Positions 37,584 through 47,984 of a stretch of DNA of 64,000 bases are shown in pieces (position 1 is the stretch's first letter; each line of letters starts with the position of its first letter). The stretch lies in contig JAIUOP010000012.1 in the NCBI GenBank assembly GCA_020161815.1, positions 1 through 64,000 of the forward strand, given 5' to 3'. The translations under genes were made by a program, and so were the position numbers. The stretch is from Actinomycetota bacterium. GTDB lineage: Bacteria > Actinomycetota > Actinomycetes > Actinomycetales > Dermatophilaceae. The notes under the pieces were generated by a model, which had not been told where the DNA came from, made no database searches, and was given only the letters and a program-made list of their open reading frames with translations.

Positions 37584-38837
37584 TCAGCGGAGCGGGTCGA
37601 AGGGAGCCAGCTCCGCGGGAGCGACACCGGTGACGATCTGCTGCGCGAGCAGCTTGCCGGTGATCGGGCCGAGGGTGATGCCCCACATCGAGTGCCCACC
37701 GGCAACGTGGACGCGCGGTGACCTGGTCGCACCGATGAGCGGCAGGCCGTCGACGGTGCAGGGGCGTGAGCCGACCCACTCGTGCTCGCGGTGGTCCAGG
37801 TCCACCCCCTTGAGGAGCGGCCGGGCGGCCTCGACGATGGCCTTGACGCGGCGGGGGTCGAGCGCCTCCTCCGGGCGCCGGAACTCCATCATTCCCGCCA
37901 CGCGGAGCCGGTCACCGATCGGCGTGCAGGCCACGCGGGCGGCGGGCAGGTAGACCGGGCCGTTGGGCAGGTCCTCGACAGCGACGCTGAAGGAGTAGCC
38001 ACGGCCGGCCTGCACCACCTGCTTGACCCCGAAGGTGCGGGCGTGCTCGCCGAGCCAGGCACCGGTCGCGAGGACGACGGAGTCGAAGGTGTCGGACCAG
38101 CCCGCAGTGCCACGCAGAGTGACCGATGACCCGCGGTCGTCGATGCCCATGATCTCGATGCCGGTGCGCAGGTGGCCGCCGCGCTCGACGAAGGAGTCGG
38201 CGAGCGCGGTCATGTAGGCGCCCGGGTCGATGAAGCGCTGGTCCTTGAGCAGGATCGCCGCCTTGATCTTGTCGCTGAGGACCGGCTCGATCGCGCGCGC
38301 CTCGTCGCCGGTGAGGGCCTCGAAGTCCATCGCCTGGCCGAACTTCTTGATGTGCTCGATCTCCTCGAAGAGCACCTTGCGCTGCTCGACCTGTGCATAC
38401 CCGGCGATGAACGAGCGGGCCTCGCGGGTGGGCTCCTTGACGCCTCCGGCGGTGAGCTCGTCGAAGGCCGGCAGCGCCAGGCCGTTGAAGGGCACGAGGG
38501 AGGTCATGTTGCGCGCCCAGCCCTTGGTCGTGCTGTTGCGCGTGAATCCGGCGACGAACCGGGCGAGGTTGGGGTCGAGCTTGGGCGGGACGTAGACCGG
38601 CGACTTCGGCGAGAGGACCGCGCTGATGCCGGTCTTGAGCACCGACGGCTCGGGCAGCGGCGTGGTGATGCCCGGGGTGAGCCAGCCGGCATTGCCCCAC
38701 GAGGAGCCGGCTGCCACGGCCACGCTCTCCAGGACGGTGACCTCGACGCCGTGCTCCTGGAGGAACCAGGCCGTCGACAGGCCGACCATGCCGGCACCGA
38801 CGATGGCGACGTGGCGGGGGGCGGTGGGGTTGGACAC
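37584..38837 (-). CDS. FAD-dependent amino-acid oxidoreductase (DadA-like)
   Basis: This 417-residue DAO-family flavoenzyme has the dinucleotide-binding G-A-G-M-V-G at residues 14-19. The C-terminal substrate side shows R-P-C-T-V-D-G-L-P-L-I-G and G-G-H-S-M-W-G-I-T-L-G. Close relatives are D-amino-acid dehydrogenases that pass electrons to the respiratory chain, but proline- and glycine-type oxidases are possible. GTG 38837 has GAGGTGA upstream. The divergent PucR-type gene is its likely regulator. Confidence 0.88.
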   Translation of the reverse strand: MSNPTAPRHVAIVGAGMVGLSTAWFLQEHGVEVTVLESVAVAAGSSWGNAGWLTPGITTPLPEPSVLKTGISAVLSPKSPVYVPPKLDPNLARFVAGFTRNSTTKGWARNMTSLVPFNGLALPAFDELTAGGVKEPTREARSFIAGYAQVEQRKVLFEEIEHIKKFGQAMDFEALTGDEARAIEPVLSDKIKAAILLKDQRFIDPGAYMTALADSFVERGGHLRTGIEIMGIDDRGSSVTLRGTAGWSDTFDSVVLATGAWLGEHARTFGVKQVVQAGRGYSFSVAVEDLPNGPVYLPAARVACTPIGDRLRVAGMMEFRRPEEALDPRRVKAIVEAARPLLKGVDLDHREHEWVGSRPCTVDGLPLIGATRSPRVHVAGGHSMWGITLGPITGKLLAQQIVTGVAPAELAPFDPLR

Positions 38838-38989
38838 GGCGTCACCTCGGGTCGGCGGGCGGGGGCGTCGGCCACGGGCGTATGCCGTGGGCTCGCCCCC
38901 CAGCATGGCGCGGCAGGTTCGCGCCCCGATTGTGCTCAAGCCCCAAGCAAGTGGTTCTAGGTTGTGCGCTCAGCCCTACACTCAGGACC

Positions 38990-40594
38990 ATGATCGCCGT
39001 GGTGGACCTGGTGCGGAGCCTCCCCGGCCTGGTCACGCTCGTCGTCCCCGCGGAGGGCGCTGCGATCGACGACGTCACCCTGGCCGAGGTCGACCGCGGC
39101 GGCGTCGGCGTCTCGGGCGACCTCACCCTCGGGGTCGGCGTGGACGACCCGGGCTCGGCTCGGGCCCTCGTGGTCGAGGCCGCCGCGCGGCGCGTCCCCG
39201 CCGTGGCCCTGCGCACGACCGTCGCCGAGCTCCCGGAGGTGGCGGCAGCCGCCAGGTCCCATGGGCTCGCCCTCCTCGGTGTGGCCGAGCACGTGTCGTG
39301 GGCCCACCTGGTGTGGCTGCTCCGCGGACTCGTCGACCGTGCACTGGGTGTGGGTGGACCGGGCGGTGGCAGCCAGGCACCGGTGGGCGACGAGCTGTTC
39401 GCCATCGCCGATGCCGCGGCGGGACTGGTCGGCGGACCCGTGACCATCGAGGACGTCCACTCGCGCGTCCTCGCCTACTCCTCCCGGCAGGAGGTCACCG
39501 ACCCGGCCCGGGTGTCGACAATCGTGGGCCGACGGGTCCCCGACGACGTGCTCCGACACCAACGGGCGCGCGGCGTCTTCCGACGCCTGGCCGCCTCCCC
39601 GGAGCCCTTCCTCGTCACCGGCTCGCCCGACTCCCCCGTCGGCACGCGCTATGTCATCCCCGTCCACGCCGGCGGTGAGTGGCTGGGGTCGATCTGGGCG
39701 GTCGTGGGCGAGGAGCCGGCCGTGTCGGTCGTGGCCGAGCTCCGGCGCACGGCGTCCGTGGTCGCCCTGCACCTGCTGCAGCTCCGCAGCCAGGCCGACC
39801 TCACCCGCCGCCTGGCCATGGACCGGCTCCGGCAGGTGCTCACCGGCAGCGGCCCGAGTGGGGTCACCAGCTCCCACCTCGACCTCCCCCCGGGGCCCTG
39901 GCGGGTCGTGGCCCTCACCAGCACCGACCCCACGGGTGAGCCCGAGGACGTCACCCGCCGACTCGACGTGTGGGAGGCGATCTTCCGCCGCCGCTCCTGG
40001 CCGCGGCCCCGGCTCATCGACGTCGCCGACGTCGCCTATGCCCTCGTGCGCGATGACGGTGAGGGGTCCCCGACCCGGAAGTCGACACCGGGGTCGTGGA
40101 GCTGGATGCGCCGCGTCCTGGACGCGGTGGCTGCCGACGGAGCCGCGCTCGCCGTCGGGGCGGGCGGCCGGGCCAGCACCCCGAGCGAGCTGCCTGCCTC
40201 GCTGACGCAGGCCCGCGAGGTCGCCGAGGCCCTGCGCTCGGGCGCGACCTCGGGACCGAGTCGCACCATCGAGGAGGCCTGGGTCGCGCTGACGCTGGCC
40301 CGCGCCACGACCCCGCTGCGTCAGCGGCTCGGCGTCACTCCGCTCGCCGTGGTTGCGCGTCACGACGACCTGGAGGGCACGACCCACCTGCGCACCCTCG
40401 CGGCGTGGCTGGACCACTACGGCGCCGCCGGGGCCGCCGCAGCCGAGCTCGCGATCCACCCCAACACCCTGCGGTACCGGATGACCCGCATCGCTGAGCT
40501 CCTCGATGCGGGCGGCGTGGACCTCTCCGACCCGAGGACCCGCCTGGCCCTGCGCCTCGAGCTGTTGGCGCTCAGCGTGCCTGGTCGCCCTTGA
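38990..40594 (+). CDS. PucR-family transcriptional regulator
   Basis: This 534-residue regulator has an N-terminal purine-catabolism-type region (about residues 1-120), a middle GGDEF-like/linker region, and a C-terminal helix-turn-helix (H-P-N-T-L-R-Y-R-M-T-R-I near residues 485-500), the PucR family fingerprint. Family members activate purine or amino-acid catabolic genes. It diverges from the FAD oxidoreductase across 152 bp. The 3' end overlaps meaB (convergent) by 23 bp. Confidence 0.9.
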   Translation: MIAVVDLVRSLPGLVTLVVPAEGAAIDDVTLAEVDRGGVGVSGDLTLGVGVDDPGSARALVVEAAARRVPAVALRTTVAELPEVAAAARSHGLALLGVAEHVSWAHLVWLLRGLVDRALGVGGPGGGSQAPVGDELFAIADAAAGLVGGPVTIEDVHSRVLAYSSRQEVTDPARVSTIVGRRVPDDVLRHQRARGVFRRLAASPEPFLVTGSPDSPVGTRYVIPVHAGGEWLGSIWAVVGEEPAVSVVAELRRTASVVALHLLQLRSQADLTRRLAMDRLRQVLTGSGPSGVTSSHLDLPPGPWRVVALTSTDPTGEPEDVTRRLDVWEAIFRRRSWPRPRLIDVADVAYALVRDDGEGSPTRKSTPGSWSWMRRVLDAVAADGAALAVGAGGRASTPSELPASLTQAREVAEALRSGATSGPSRTIEEAWVALTLARATTPLRQRLGVTPLAVVARHDDLEGTTHLRTLAAWLDHYGAAGAAAAELAIHPNTLRYRMTRIAELLDAGGVDLSDPRTRLALRLELLALSVPGRP

Positions 40595-41567
40595 AGGCTT
40601 CGAGGATCAGGGCGCTGCCGTCGACGGCACTGAGCCGCCCCTCCCGGACGTCCCGGGCCAGCCGATCACGCTGTGCGACAACCGAACCCGAGTGACGTAC
40701 GGCGTCGTGCAGGTGCGCGTCGACCATGGCCCACATCCAGTCCTCCTGCTGCTGCGCCCGCCGCTCCTCGAGAGAACCGTTGTCCTGCAACCATTTCCGA
40801 TGCTCCAAGACGGCGGCCCACACCTCGTCCAGGCCATCACCGGTCTGAGCCGAGCAGGTGAGCACGGGTGGACGCCGCACGTCCCCGGGCATCATCAGTC
40901 GCATGGCCCCGGCCAGCTCACGGGCTGCCACGCGAGCCGGCCCTGCGCCGTCACCGTCGGCCTTGTTGACCGCGATGACGTCGGCGAGCTCGAGGATGCC
41001 GCGCTTGATGCCCTGGAGCTGGTCACCCGACCGCGCCAGGGTCAGCAGCAGGAAGGTGTCCACCATCTCCGAGACAGCGATCTCGTTCTGCCCCACGCCG
41101 ACGGTCTCGACGATGACGACGCCGAAGCCGGCCGCCTCGAGCACGAGCATCGACTCGCGCGTCGCGCGCGCCACCCCGCCCAGGTGCCGCCCCGACGGGC
41201 TGGGCCGCACGAACGCGGAGTCACTCGCCGTGAGGTCGGCCATGCGGGTGCGGTCACCGAGGATCGAGCCGCCGGTGCGCCGCGACGAAGGGTCGACAGC
41301 GACGACGGCGACCTTCTCACCGCGCTCGACCAGCCGCGTCCCCATCGCGTTGATGAAGGTCGACTTCCCCGCTCCCGGCACCCCGGTGATCCCGACGCGC
41401 ACCGCGCGTCCGGTGTCTGCCGTGAGCCGGCCCAGCAGGTCGCTCGCCTGCTCACGGTGGTCGGCCCTCGAGGACTCCACGAGGGTGATCGCCCGCGCCA
41501 CCGCCGCGCGCTCGCCGGCGCGGACCGCGTCGGCGAGCGCAGCGACGTCAAGGGGCGCCCGCGGCAT
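40572..41567 (-). CDS. meaB: Methylmalonyl-CoA mutase-associated GTPase MeaB
   Basis: This 331-residue G3E GTPase protects and reloads adenosylcobalamin-dependent methylmalonyl-CoA mutase. The P-loop G-V-P-G-A-G-K-S-T is at residues 62-70, Mg loop V-D-P-S-S-R-R-T-G-G-S-I-L-G-D and base motif N-K-A-D. It lies 6 bp downstream of mutB, so the chaperone and mutase are made together. Confidence 0.95.
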   Translation of the reverse strand: MPRAPLDVAALADAVRAGERAAVARAITLVESSRADHREQASDLLGRLTADTGRAVRVGITGVPGAGKSTFINAMGTRLVERGEKVAVVAVDPSSRRTGGSILGDRTRMADLTASDSAFVRPSPSGRHLGGVARATRESMLVLEAAGFGVVIVETVGVGQNEIAVSEMVDTFLLLTLARSGDQLQGIKRGILELADVIAVNKADGDGAGPARVAARELAGAMRLMMPGDVRRPPVLTCSAQTGDGLDEVWAAVLEHRKWLQDNGSLEERRAQQQEDWMWAMVDAHLHDAVRHSGSVVAQRDRLARDVREGRLSAVDGSALILEAFKGDQAR

Positions 41568-41573
41568 ACGGGC

Positions 41574-43733
41574 CTAGGCGTCCAGCCGCGAGCGGAGGTC
41601 GGTGACCAGCTCGATCGCGGCCTTGGAGATGACGGTGCCCGGCGGGTAGATCGCATCGGCGCCGTGCTCGCGCAGCTCGGCGAAGTCCTGGCTCGGGATG
41701 ACGCCACCGACCACGATCATCAGGTCCTCCCGGCCCAGCTCGTCGAGCGCGGACCGCAGCGCCGGCACCAAGGTGAGGTGTCCGGCCGCGAGCGAGGAGA
41801 CGCCGACGACGTGGACATCGGACTCGACGGCCTGCCGGGCGACCTCCTCGGGCGTCTGGAACAGCGGGCCCACGTCGACGTCGAAGCCGAGGTCGGCAAA
41901 GGCGGTCGCGATGACCTTCTGGCCGCGGTCGTGCCCGTCCTGACCCATCTTGGCCACGAGGATGCGCGGGCGACGACCCTCGGCCTCCTCGAACTCTTCG
42001 ACGAGCCGCTGGGCCTGCTGGACGGTGGCATCGTGGCCGGCCTCGGCGCTGTACACGCCCCCGATGGTACGGATCTGCGCGGTGTAGCGGCCGAAGACCT
42101 CCTCCATCGCCGAGGAGATCTCGCCAACCGTGGCCTTGGCGCGCGCGGCGTCGATGGCCAGGGCGAGCAGGTTGGTCGACAGGTCACGTCCGCCCCCGCC
42201 GCGGCAGGCCTCGGTGATGCGCGCGAGCGCGGCGTCGACCTCGGCCTGGTCGCGCTCGGCGCGCAGGCGCTCGAGCTTGGCGATCTGCTGGGCGCGCACT
42301 GCGGCGTTGTCGACCTTGAGGACGTCGATCTCCTCGTCCCCATCGACGGGGTACAGGTTGACCCCGATCACCGGCTGCTGCCCGGAGTCGATGCGGGCCT
42401 GGGTGCGGGCGGCCGCCTCCTCGATCCGCATCTTCGGGATCCCGGCGTCGATGGCCTTGGCCATGCCGCCGGCGGCCTCGACCTCCTCGATGTGCTGCCA
42501 CGCCCGCTGCGCCAGGTCGTGGGTCAGGCGCTCGACATAGGCCGAGCCGGCCCACGGGTCGATGGTGCGGCAGGTGCCCGACTCCTGCTGGATGAGCAGC
42601 TGGGTGTTGCGGGCGATCCGCGCCGAGAAGTCGGTCGGCAGCGCGATCGCCTCGTCGAGGGCATTGGTGTGCAGGCTCTGCGTGTGACCCTGGGTGGAGG
42701 CCATCGCCTCGATGCCGGTGCGGACGACGTTGTTGAAGACGTCCTGCGCCGTCAGGCTCCAGCCACTCGTCTGGGAGTGGGTCCGCAGCGACAGGGACTT
42801 GTCCTTGGTCGCGCCCTGCTCCTTGACCAGCCGCGCCCAGAGCAGGCGGGCCGCCCGCATCTTGGCGACCTCCATGAAGAAGTTCATCCCGATGGCCCAG
42901 AAGAAGGACAGGCGCGGCGCGAAGACGTCGACGTCCAGGCCCACCGCCTTGCCCGCACGGATGTACTCGACGCCGTCGGCGAGGGTGTAAGCCAGCTCGA
43001 GGTCCTGCGTCGCCCCGGCCTCCTGCATGTGGTAGCCCGAGATGGAGATGGAGTTGAACCGCGGCATCTTCTCCGAGGTGAACGCGAAGATGTCGGAGAT
43101 GATCCGCATGCTCGGCTCGGGCGGATAGATGTAGGTGTTGCGGACCATGAACTCCTTGAGGATGTCGTTCTGGATGGTCCCGGTCAGCTGCTCGGGCGCG
43201 ACGCCCTGCTCCTCGGCGGCGACGACATAGAGCGCGAGGATCGGGATGACGGCGCCGTTCATCGTCATCGACACGCTCATCTGGTCCAGCGGGATGCCGT
43301 CGAAGAGGGTCCGCATGTCGTAGATCGAGTCGATGGCCACGCCCGCCATGCCCACGTCACCGGTCACCCGCGGGTGGTCGGAGTCGTAGCCACGGTGGGT
43401 CGCGAGGTCGAAGGCGATCGACAGGCCCTTCTGCCCGGCCGCGAGATTGCGTCGGTAGAAGGCGTTGGACTCCTCGGCGGTGGAGAAGCCGGCATACTGA
43501 CGGATCGTCCACGGCTGGTTGACGTACATCGTCGGGTAGGGCCCGCGCAGGAACGGAGGCGCGCCCGGGATGGTGTCGAGGAAGTCCAGCCCCTCGAGGT
43601 CGGCCTCGGTGTAGATCGGCTTGACCTCGATCTGCTCCGGGGTCAGCCAGGCCTCACCGGCGGGTGCCTCGGCGCCCGTGGGCCGCCCGTCGCCGAGCTC
43701 GACGGTGCTGAAGTCCGGGATCTGCGTCGTCAT
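41574..43733 (-). CDS. mutB: Methylmalonyl-CoA mutase large subunit
   Basis: This 719-residue catalytic subunit interconverts (R)-methylmalonyl-CoA and succinyl-CoA with adenosylcobalamin, feeding propionyl-CoA carbon into the TCA cycle. The N-terminal TIM barrel has R-G-P-Y-P-T-M-Y and [12 protein letters not shown]. The C-terminal cobalamin domain has the D-x-H-x-x-G ligand motif D-G-H-D-R-G, its His near residue 600. It starts 2 bp after mutA. Confidence 0.97.
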   Translation of the reverse strand: MTTQIPDFSTVELGDGRPTGAEAPAGEAWLTPEQIEVKPIYTEADLEGLDFLDTIPGAPPFLRGPYPTMYVNQPWTIRQYAGFSTAEESNAFYRRNLAAGQKGLSIAFDLATHRGYDSDHPRVTGDVGMAGVAIDSIYDMRTLFDGIPLDQMSVSMTMNGAVIPILALYVVAAEEQGVAPEQLTGTIQNDILKEFMVRNTYIYPPEPSMRIISDIFAFTSEKMPRFNSISISGYHMQEAGATQDLELAYTLADGVEYIRAGKAVGLDVDVFAPRLSFFWAIGMNFFMEVAKMRAARLLWARLVKEQGATKDKSLSLRTHSQTSGWSLTAQDVFNNVVRTGIEAMASTQGHTQSLHTNALDEAIALPTDFSARIARNTQLLIQQESGTCRTIDPWAGSAYVERLTHDLAQRAWQHIEEVEAAGGMAKAIDAGIPKMRIEEAAARTQARIDSGQQPVIGVNLYPVDGDEEIDVLKVDNAAVRAQQIAKLERLRAERDQAEVDAALARITEACRGGGGRDLSTNLLALAIDAARAKATVGEISSAMEEVFGRYTAQIRTIGGVYSAEAGHDATVQQAQRLVEEFEEAEGRRPRILVAKMGQDGHDRGQKVIATAFADLGFDVDVGPLFQTPEEVARQAVESDVHVVGVSSLAAGHLTLVPALRSALDELGREDLMIVVGGVIPSQDFAELREHGADAIYPPGTVISKAAIELVTDLRSRLDA

Positions 43734-43735
43734 GA

Positions 43736-45580
43736 TCAGGCGTCCTTTCCGGCCGGAGCGCCGAGTCTGGTGAGCAGGTCGTCGAGCAGCGCGACGACGT
43801 CGACGCCGTCGTAGGCCTCGGCATCGACCTGGTCGGCGTCCTCGCCGAGCTCGCGGGCCCGTCCGGCGATGACGAGGGTCTCGATCCCGGCCTCGCGCAG
43901 GGCGCCGATGGTGTCGGTGGCGTGCGCGGCATACCCCTTGGGTGAGGAGGCGAGGGCCACGACGGAGGTATGCCGTGCGGCAGCGGCCGCGGCAACCTCA
44001 CCGGGAGTGCCCTCGACCGTCTCGGTGGCGATGCCGCCGGCGGCGAGGAGGTTGGCGACGAAGGTCTCGCGGGCGCCGAAGTCGCGGCGTGAGCCGAGGG
44101 CGGCGATGACGACAGTCGGCTTGGTCGCTGCGGCGGCGGCGCGGTCGCGGAGTGCCTCGAAGGCCTCGGCGTCGCGGTGCGGCGCCAGCCCTACCGTCGG
44201 CAGGGAGGCGCGGGTGGTGCGCGCGAGGGGGGTCTCACCGGCGAGGGGGAACATGCTCACGCCGGTGATCGGGAGGGCCCGGGTGGCGCGGCCCCGGGCA
44301 TCCTCGGCGCGGGCGGCCTCCAGGCGCGCCGCGATCCGACCGGCAGCGAGGGCCTGAGCCATCCCACCGGCGCGCTCGACCTCCTGCAGGACCCGCCAGG
44401 CCCGGGTGGCGACGTCGTCGGTGAGGGCCTCGACATACCACGAGCCACCGGCCGGGTCGGTGACGCGGGCGATGTTCGACTCGTCGGCGAGCACGACCTG
44501 GGTGTTGCGGGCGAGGCGCCGGGAGAACTTCTCCGGGAGGCCGGCGACCGTGTCATAGGGCAGGACGGTGATCGCGTCCGCTCCCCCGACGCTGGCCGCG
44601 AAGGTCGCGATCGTGCTGCGCAGGACGTTGACCCACGGGTCGTCACGGGTGAACATGCGCAGGCTGGTCACCGCGTGGATGCGGGCGCCGCGATCGGCCT
44701 CGGGGACCTCGATCACCTCGCCGACGCGGGCCCACAGGCGGCGCAGGGCGCGCAGGGCCGCGATGGTGAGGAACTGGTCGGCGCTGGCGCTGACGCGGAA
44801 CTCGACGTGCGCGAACGCCTGGCCGGGGGTGAGCCCGCCGGCCACGAGGGCCCGGACGTAGGCGAGACCGGTGGCGACGGCATACCCGACCTCGTCGATC
44901 GCCGTGGCGCCGGCATCGCGGAAGACGCGCGAGTCGACGGTGAGGGCGCGAACGCGCGCGGCGTCAAGGTCGCGGGCGGCGTCGGCGAGGTGGTTCAGGC
45001 GTGGGCTCGTGCCGAGCCGGGCGGCGGCGCCGATCGGGTCCAGGCCCAGGTTGCCGGTCGCGTCCGGGTGGGTGGCGAGGACGGCAGCGAGCGCGGCTGC
45101 CGCCTCGGGCTGGGCGTCGACCGAGGACACGACCACGGGCGCGAGGTCGAGCTGGACGTCGGTGAGGACCTCGGCGAGGTCGGCGGCGGCGATGCCATCG
45201 GTGCCGACGTGGACCCAGACGCTGGTGACGCCGTGCTCGAGGTCGTCGAGGACGGCGGCGCGGGTGCGGGCGGCATCGGGGTCGTCGTGGAGCTGGCGGA
45301 CGTCCCAGGCCGAGCCCGGCTCACGCAGGGCGCGGCCGCGGGTGAAGGGCATCGCGCCGGGCAGGCCGAGCGGGGTCGCGGTGGCCGGGCGGAGGTAGAG
45401 CGGGTCGACGGTCAGACCGCCGGCGAGGTGGCTGCGCATCGAGTCCTCGGCCTGCTCGGGGCTGAGCCTGGCGTCCTCCGAGCGGGTCTTGTTGACCACG
45501 CCTGCCGCGAGCGCGCGCCAGTCCTGGAGGTCGTGCGCCGGGAAGTCGCCGGCCAATGTCATCGTCGCGTCATTGCTCAT
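43736..45580 (-). CDS. mutA: Methylmalonyl-CoA mutase small subunit
   Basis: This 614-residue structural partner of MutB has the same domain plan (TIM barrel about residues 1-450, cobalamin-like domain about 475-614). The cobalamin D-x-H-x-x-G motif is absent; the corresponding stretch reads G-Y-A-A-H-A-T-D, as usual for the non-catalytic chain. It is first gene of mutA-mutB-meaB. I looked for a B12 riboswitch in the 5' region and saw none. Confidence 0.96.
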   Translation of the reverse strand: MSNDATMTLAGDFPAHDLQDWRALAAGVVNKTRSEDARLSPEQAEDSMRSHLAGGLTVDPLYLRPATATPLGLPGAMPFTRGRALREPGSAWDVRQLHDDPDAARTRAAVLDDLEHGVTSVWVHVGTDGIAAADLAEVLTDVQLDLAPVVVSSVDAQPEAAAALAAVLATHPDATGNLGLDPIGAAARLGTSPRLNHLADAARDLDAARVRALTVDSRVFRDAGATAIDEVGYAVATGLAYVRALVAGGLTPGQAFAHVEFRVSASADQFLTIAALRALRRLWARVGEVIEVPEADRGARIHAVTSLRMFTRDDPWVNVLRSTIATFAASVGGADAITVLPYDTVAGLPEKFSRRLARNTQVVLADESNIARVTDPAGGSWYVEALTDDVATRAWRVLQEVERAGGMAQALAAGRIAARLEAARAEDARGRATRALPITGVSMFPLAGETPLARTTRASLPTVGLAPHRDAEAFEALRDRAAAAATKPTVVIAALGSRRDFGARETFVANLLAAGGIATETVEGTPGEVAAAAAARHTSVVALASSPKGYAAHATDTIGALREAGIETLVIAGRARELGEDADQVDAEAYDGVDVVALLDDLLTRLGAPAGKDA

Positions 45581-45891
45581 CGATGCTCCTGCACACGAAA
45601 GGACGTGGGTCTGCTCCGACCCTATCGACCCGGTCGAGGCCGGTGACCCCTCGTTCCGGGCTCAGGAGCGCGACCTTCGCCACAGCGTGGTGCTGGTGCG
45701 CCGAGCGGTCGCGCCCTCCCGCTGTTCCTCCCCCTCCCAGACAGTCGAAAGTAGATGAGGAGCCGCTCGTGGAGGTGTCAGGCAGCTCCTGATCTACTTT
45801 CGACTGTCGTGTCGGGCTCCATGGAGTCGTGCCGTCTCATCTCCGCGCGAACGTGTTGCCCGCCCACGAACCGGCGCGAGAGGCTGGCCCG
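45581..45891. promoter_or_regulatory. Divergent regulatory gap mutA / oxygenase
   Basis: This 311-bp region without a gene holds palindromic-element copy 2 (45739-45807). Upstream of mutA, minus strand, I see no cobalamin-riboswitch box. On the plus strand a GAGAGG ribosome-binding site (about 45878-45883) precedes the oxygenase GTG. Otherwise I see nothing. Confidence 0.45.
45739..45807 (+). repeat. Palindromic element, copy 2
   Basis: The left arm starts GACAGTCGAAAGTAGATGAG at 45739 and pairs with 45784-45807 with one mismatch. The flank CCTCCCAGA (about 45732-45740) matches copy 1, giving plus orientation. The loop (45763-45783) differs from other copies. It lies between mutA and the 2OG oxygenase. 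Confidence 0.9.
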
Positions 45892-46923
45892 GTGATTGCC
45901 TCGGCCCTCCCCGTGCTCGACCTGACCCGCCTCGACGCGGGCGCTGAGGCGGCAGCTGCCTTCCGCGCGGACCTGCTGCGGGCGACGCACGAGGTCGGCT
46001 TCTTCGCACTGGTCGGGCACGGGATCCCGGACGAGGTCGTCGATGGCGCCTTCGCCGAGGCCGAGCACTTCTTCGCGTTGCCCGAGGAGGACAAGCTCGC
46101 GGTCGAGATGACGCGCAGTCCGCAGTTCCGGGGCTACACCCGGACCGGGGGTGAGCTCACGCAGGGGCGCGTCGACTGGCGCGAGCAGATCGACATCGGC
46201 GCCGAGCGCCCCGCCGTGGTGAGCGGAGCGGACGGCGAGTGGGCAGCGGCTGGTGAGCACCCGGCATACCTGCGCCTGGAAGGCCCCAACCTCTGGCCGG
46301 CGGCCCAGCCGAGCCTGCGCGAGGTCTTCACCGACTGGTCGGATCGGTGCACGGCGATCGGCCATCGGCTGCTCGCGGCGTGGGCGGAGTCGCTCGGGGC
46401 GCCGGCCGACCACTTCGAGGCCGCCTTCGCCGACCGGCCCTCGACGCTGATCAAGCTGGTGCGGTACCCAGGTCGTGACGGCGAGGAGAGGCAGGGGGTC
46501 GGGGCGCACAAGGACCCCGGCGTGCTGACCCTGCTCATGGTCGAGCCGGGCAAGGGTGGTCTCGAGGTGGCGAACGAGGGCGGCTGGATCGATGCGACCG
46601 TGCCGCCGCGAGCGTTCGTCGTCAACATCGGTGAGCTCATGGAGTGGGCCACCGACGGGTACCTGCGCGCGACGATGCACCGCGTGCTGTCGCCCTCCGG
46701 CGGGCAGACGCGGCTGTCGATCCCGTTCTTCCTCAATCCGGCGCTGGACCAGGCCAGGCCGCGAGTCGCCCTGCCCGAGGCACTGGCCGCCGAGGCGCGC
46801 GGCGTGGAGCAGGACCCGGCGAACGTGATCTCGGGGACCTTCGGCGACAACCTGCTCAAGGCGCGGCTGCGCGCTCACCCGGACGTGGCCGCCATCCACC
46901 ACCCGGATCTCGTCGGCGGCTGA
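45892..46923 (+). CDS. 2-oxoglutarate/Fe(II)-dependent oxygenase (isopenicillin-N-synthase-like)
   Basis: This 343-residue non-heme iron oxygenase of the 2OG/IPNS superfamily has an N-terminal DIOX_N-type region (P-V-L-D-L, G-F-F-A-L-V-G-H-G-I). The catalytic domain carries the iron triad H206-x-D208...H263 and the 2-oxoglutarate R-x-S (R274-L-S276). Many family members act on small metabolites such as ethylene precursors or flavonoids; the substrate here is unknown. GTG 45892 is preferred over ATG 45829 because it gives the family's normal N terminus and has a GAGAGG site. Confidence 0.88.
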   Translation: MIASALPVLDLTRLDAGAEAAAAFRADLLRATHEVGFFALVGHGIPDEVVDGAFAEAEHFFALPEEDKLAVEMTRSPQFRGYTRTGGELTQGRVDWREQIDIGAERPAVVSGADGEWAAAGEHPAYLRLEGPNLWPAAQPSLREVFTDWSDRCTAIGHRLLAAWAESLGAPADHFEAAFADRPSTLIKLVRYPGRDGEERQGVGAHKDPGVLTLLMVEPGKGGLEVANEGGWIDATVPPRAFVVNIGELMEWATDGYLRATMHRVLSPSGGQTRLSIPFFLNPALDQARPRVALPEALAAEARGVEQDPANVISGTFGDNLLKARLRAHPDVAAIHHPDLVGG

Positions 46924-46987
46924 GCCGTCCTGGTCGGGCCGGGCGGTGCCGGTTCGGGCCCAAGGGGGTTCGGCTCGTCCGGCGTGG

Positions 46988-47839
46988 TCAGCCGATCGGC
47001 GCGAAGCGGACGCCGAGCTCGGCGAGGCGGGCCTGCCCGCCGTCGATCGCCGTGAGCACATGGACACCCGCGCTCGTCACGGCGATCGAGTGCTCCCAGT
47101 GCGCGGCACGCGATCCGTCGTCGGTCGCGACGGTCCAGTCGTCGTCGCGGACGTGGTTGGCCTCCGGGCCCAGGGTCACCATCGGCTCAATGCAGATCGT
47201 CGTGCCCTCGACCACGGTCGGGCCCTTGCCCGAGACGCGGTAGTTCGGGACCTGGGGGCCCATGTGCATGGAGGTGCCGATGCCGTGGCCGACGTAGTCC
47301 TCGACGATGCCGTACTCGATGCCGCGCCGCTCCCCCGCGGCGGTGAGGCTGTCCTCGACGGCCGCGCCGACGGCATACAGGGGTCTGCCCACGGCGAGGG
47401 CGGCGATGCCCGCCCAGAGCGAGTCGCGGGTGTCCTCGATGAGGGCGAGGTCCTCGGGGCGACCGGCCTCGGGACCGCCGACGATGCAGGAGAAGGCCGC
47501 GTCGCCGTTCCACTGGCCGACCTGGGCGCCGCAGTCGATCGAGAGCAGGTCGCCGGCCTGGAGGACCCGGTCGGCCGACGGGATGCCGTGGACGATCTCC
47601 TCGTTGACGCTCGTGCACAGGGTGTGGCGGTAGCCCGGGACGAGCTGGAAGTTGGGGATGCCCCCGTGGTCGCGGATGTGGGTCTCGGCGAGGGTGTCCA
47701 GCTCGAGCGTGGTCATGCCGGGACCGACCTCGGCGGCCAGGAGCTCGAGGGTGCGGCCGACGAGCAGGCCCGCGACGCGCATGAGGGCGAGCTGCTCGGG
47801 GGACTTGCCGACGATGCGCTCACGGTTGAACAGACCCAT
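46988..47839 (-). CDS. map: Methionine aminopeptidase type I
   Basis: This 283-residue enzyme removes N-terminal Met from nascent chains. The two-metal site is formed by S-I-D-C-G-A-Q and G-D-A-A-F, the histidine of Y-V-G-H-G-I-G, and two glutamates (C-I-E-P-M and H-W-E-H-S). The N terminus begins M-G-L-F-N-R-E-R-I. Usually it directly follows adk; here a DUF559 gene and two palindromic repeats intervene (1271 bp). Confidence 0.95.
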   Translation of the reverse strand: MGLFNRERIVGKSPEQLALMRVAGLLVGRTLELLAAEVGPGMTTLELDTLAETHIRDHGGIPNFQLVPGYRHTLCTSVNEEIVHGIPSADRVLQAGDLLSIDCGAQVGQWNGDAAFSCIVGGPEAGRPEDLALIEDTRDSLWAGIAALAVGRPLYAVGAAVEDSLTAAGERRGIEYGIVEDYVGHGIGTSMHMGPQVPNYRVSGKGPTVVEGTTICIEPMVTLGPEANHVRDDDWTVATDDGSRAAHWEHSIAVTSAGVHVLTAIDGGQARLAELGVRFAPIG

Positions 47840-47888
47840 GACGACCAAGCCTAGGTGACGAACCGAGCCCTCCCCGCACCCTCCAAGA

Positions 47889-47953
47889 CAGTCGAAAGTA
47901 GACGAGGAGCCGTCCCACACGTGCTGGGAGGGCTCCTCGTCTACTTTCGACTG
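47889..47953 (+). repeat. Palindromic element, copy 3
   Basis: The 23-bp left arm (47889-47911) is perfectly complementary to 47931-47953. Outer sequence GTCGAAAGTAGACGAGGAG is shared with the other copies. The flank CTCCAAGACA shows plus orientation. It sits 50 bp upstream of the map start and 32 bp from the DUF559 stop, and is inverted relative to copy 4. Confidence 0.92.
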
Positions 47954-47984
47954 CCTGAGAGAGGTGTGCGGTTGCGTCGGCACA

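Noticed and set aside
40506..43814. An 1102-codon open frame on the plus strand
   Set aside because: Antisense to meaB and mutB. The opposite strand has full catalytic motifs and this frame has none.
45581..45738. Possible cobalamin riboswitch for mutAB
   Set aside because: No B12-box sequence or matching fold seen upstream of mutA.
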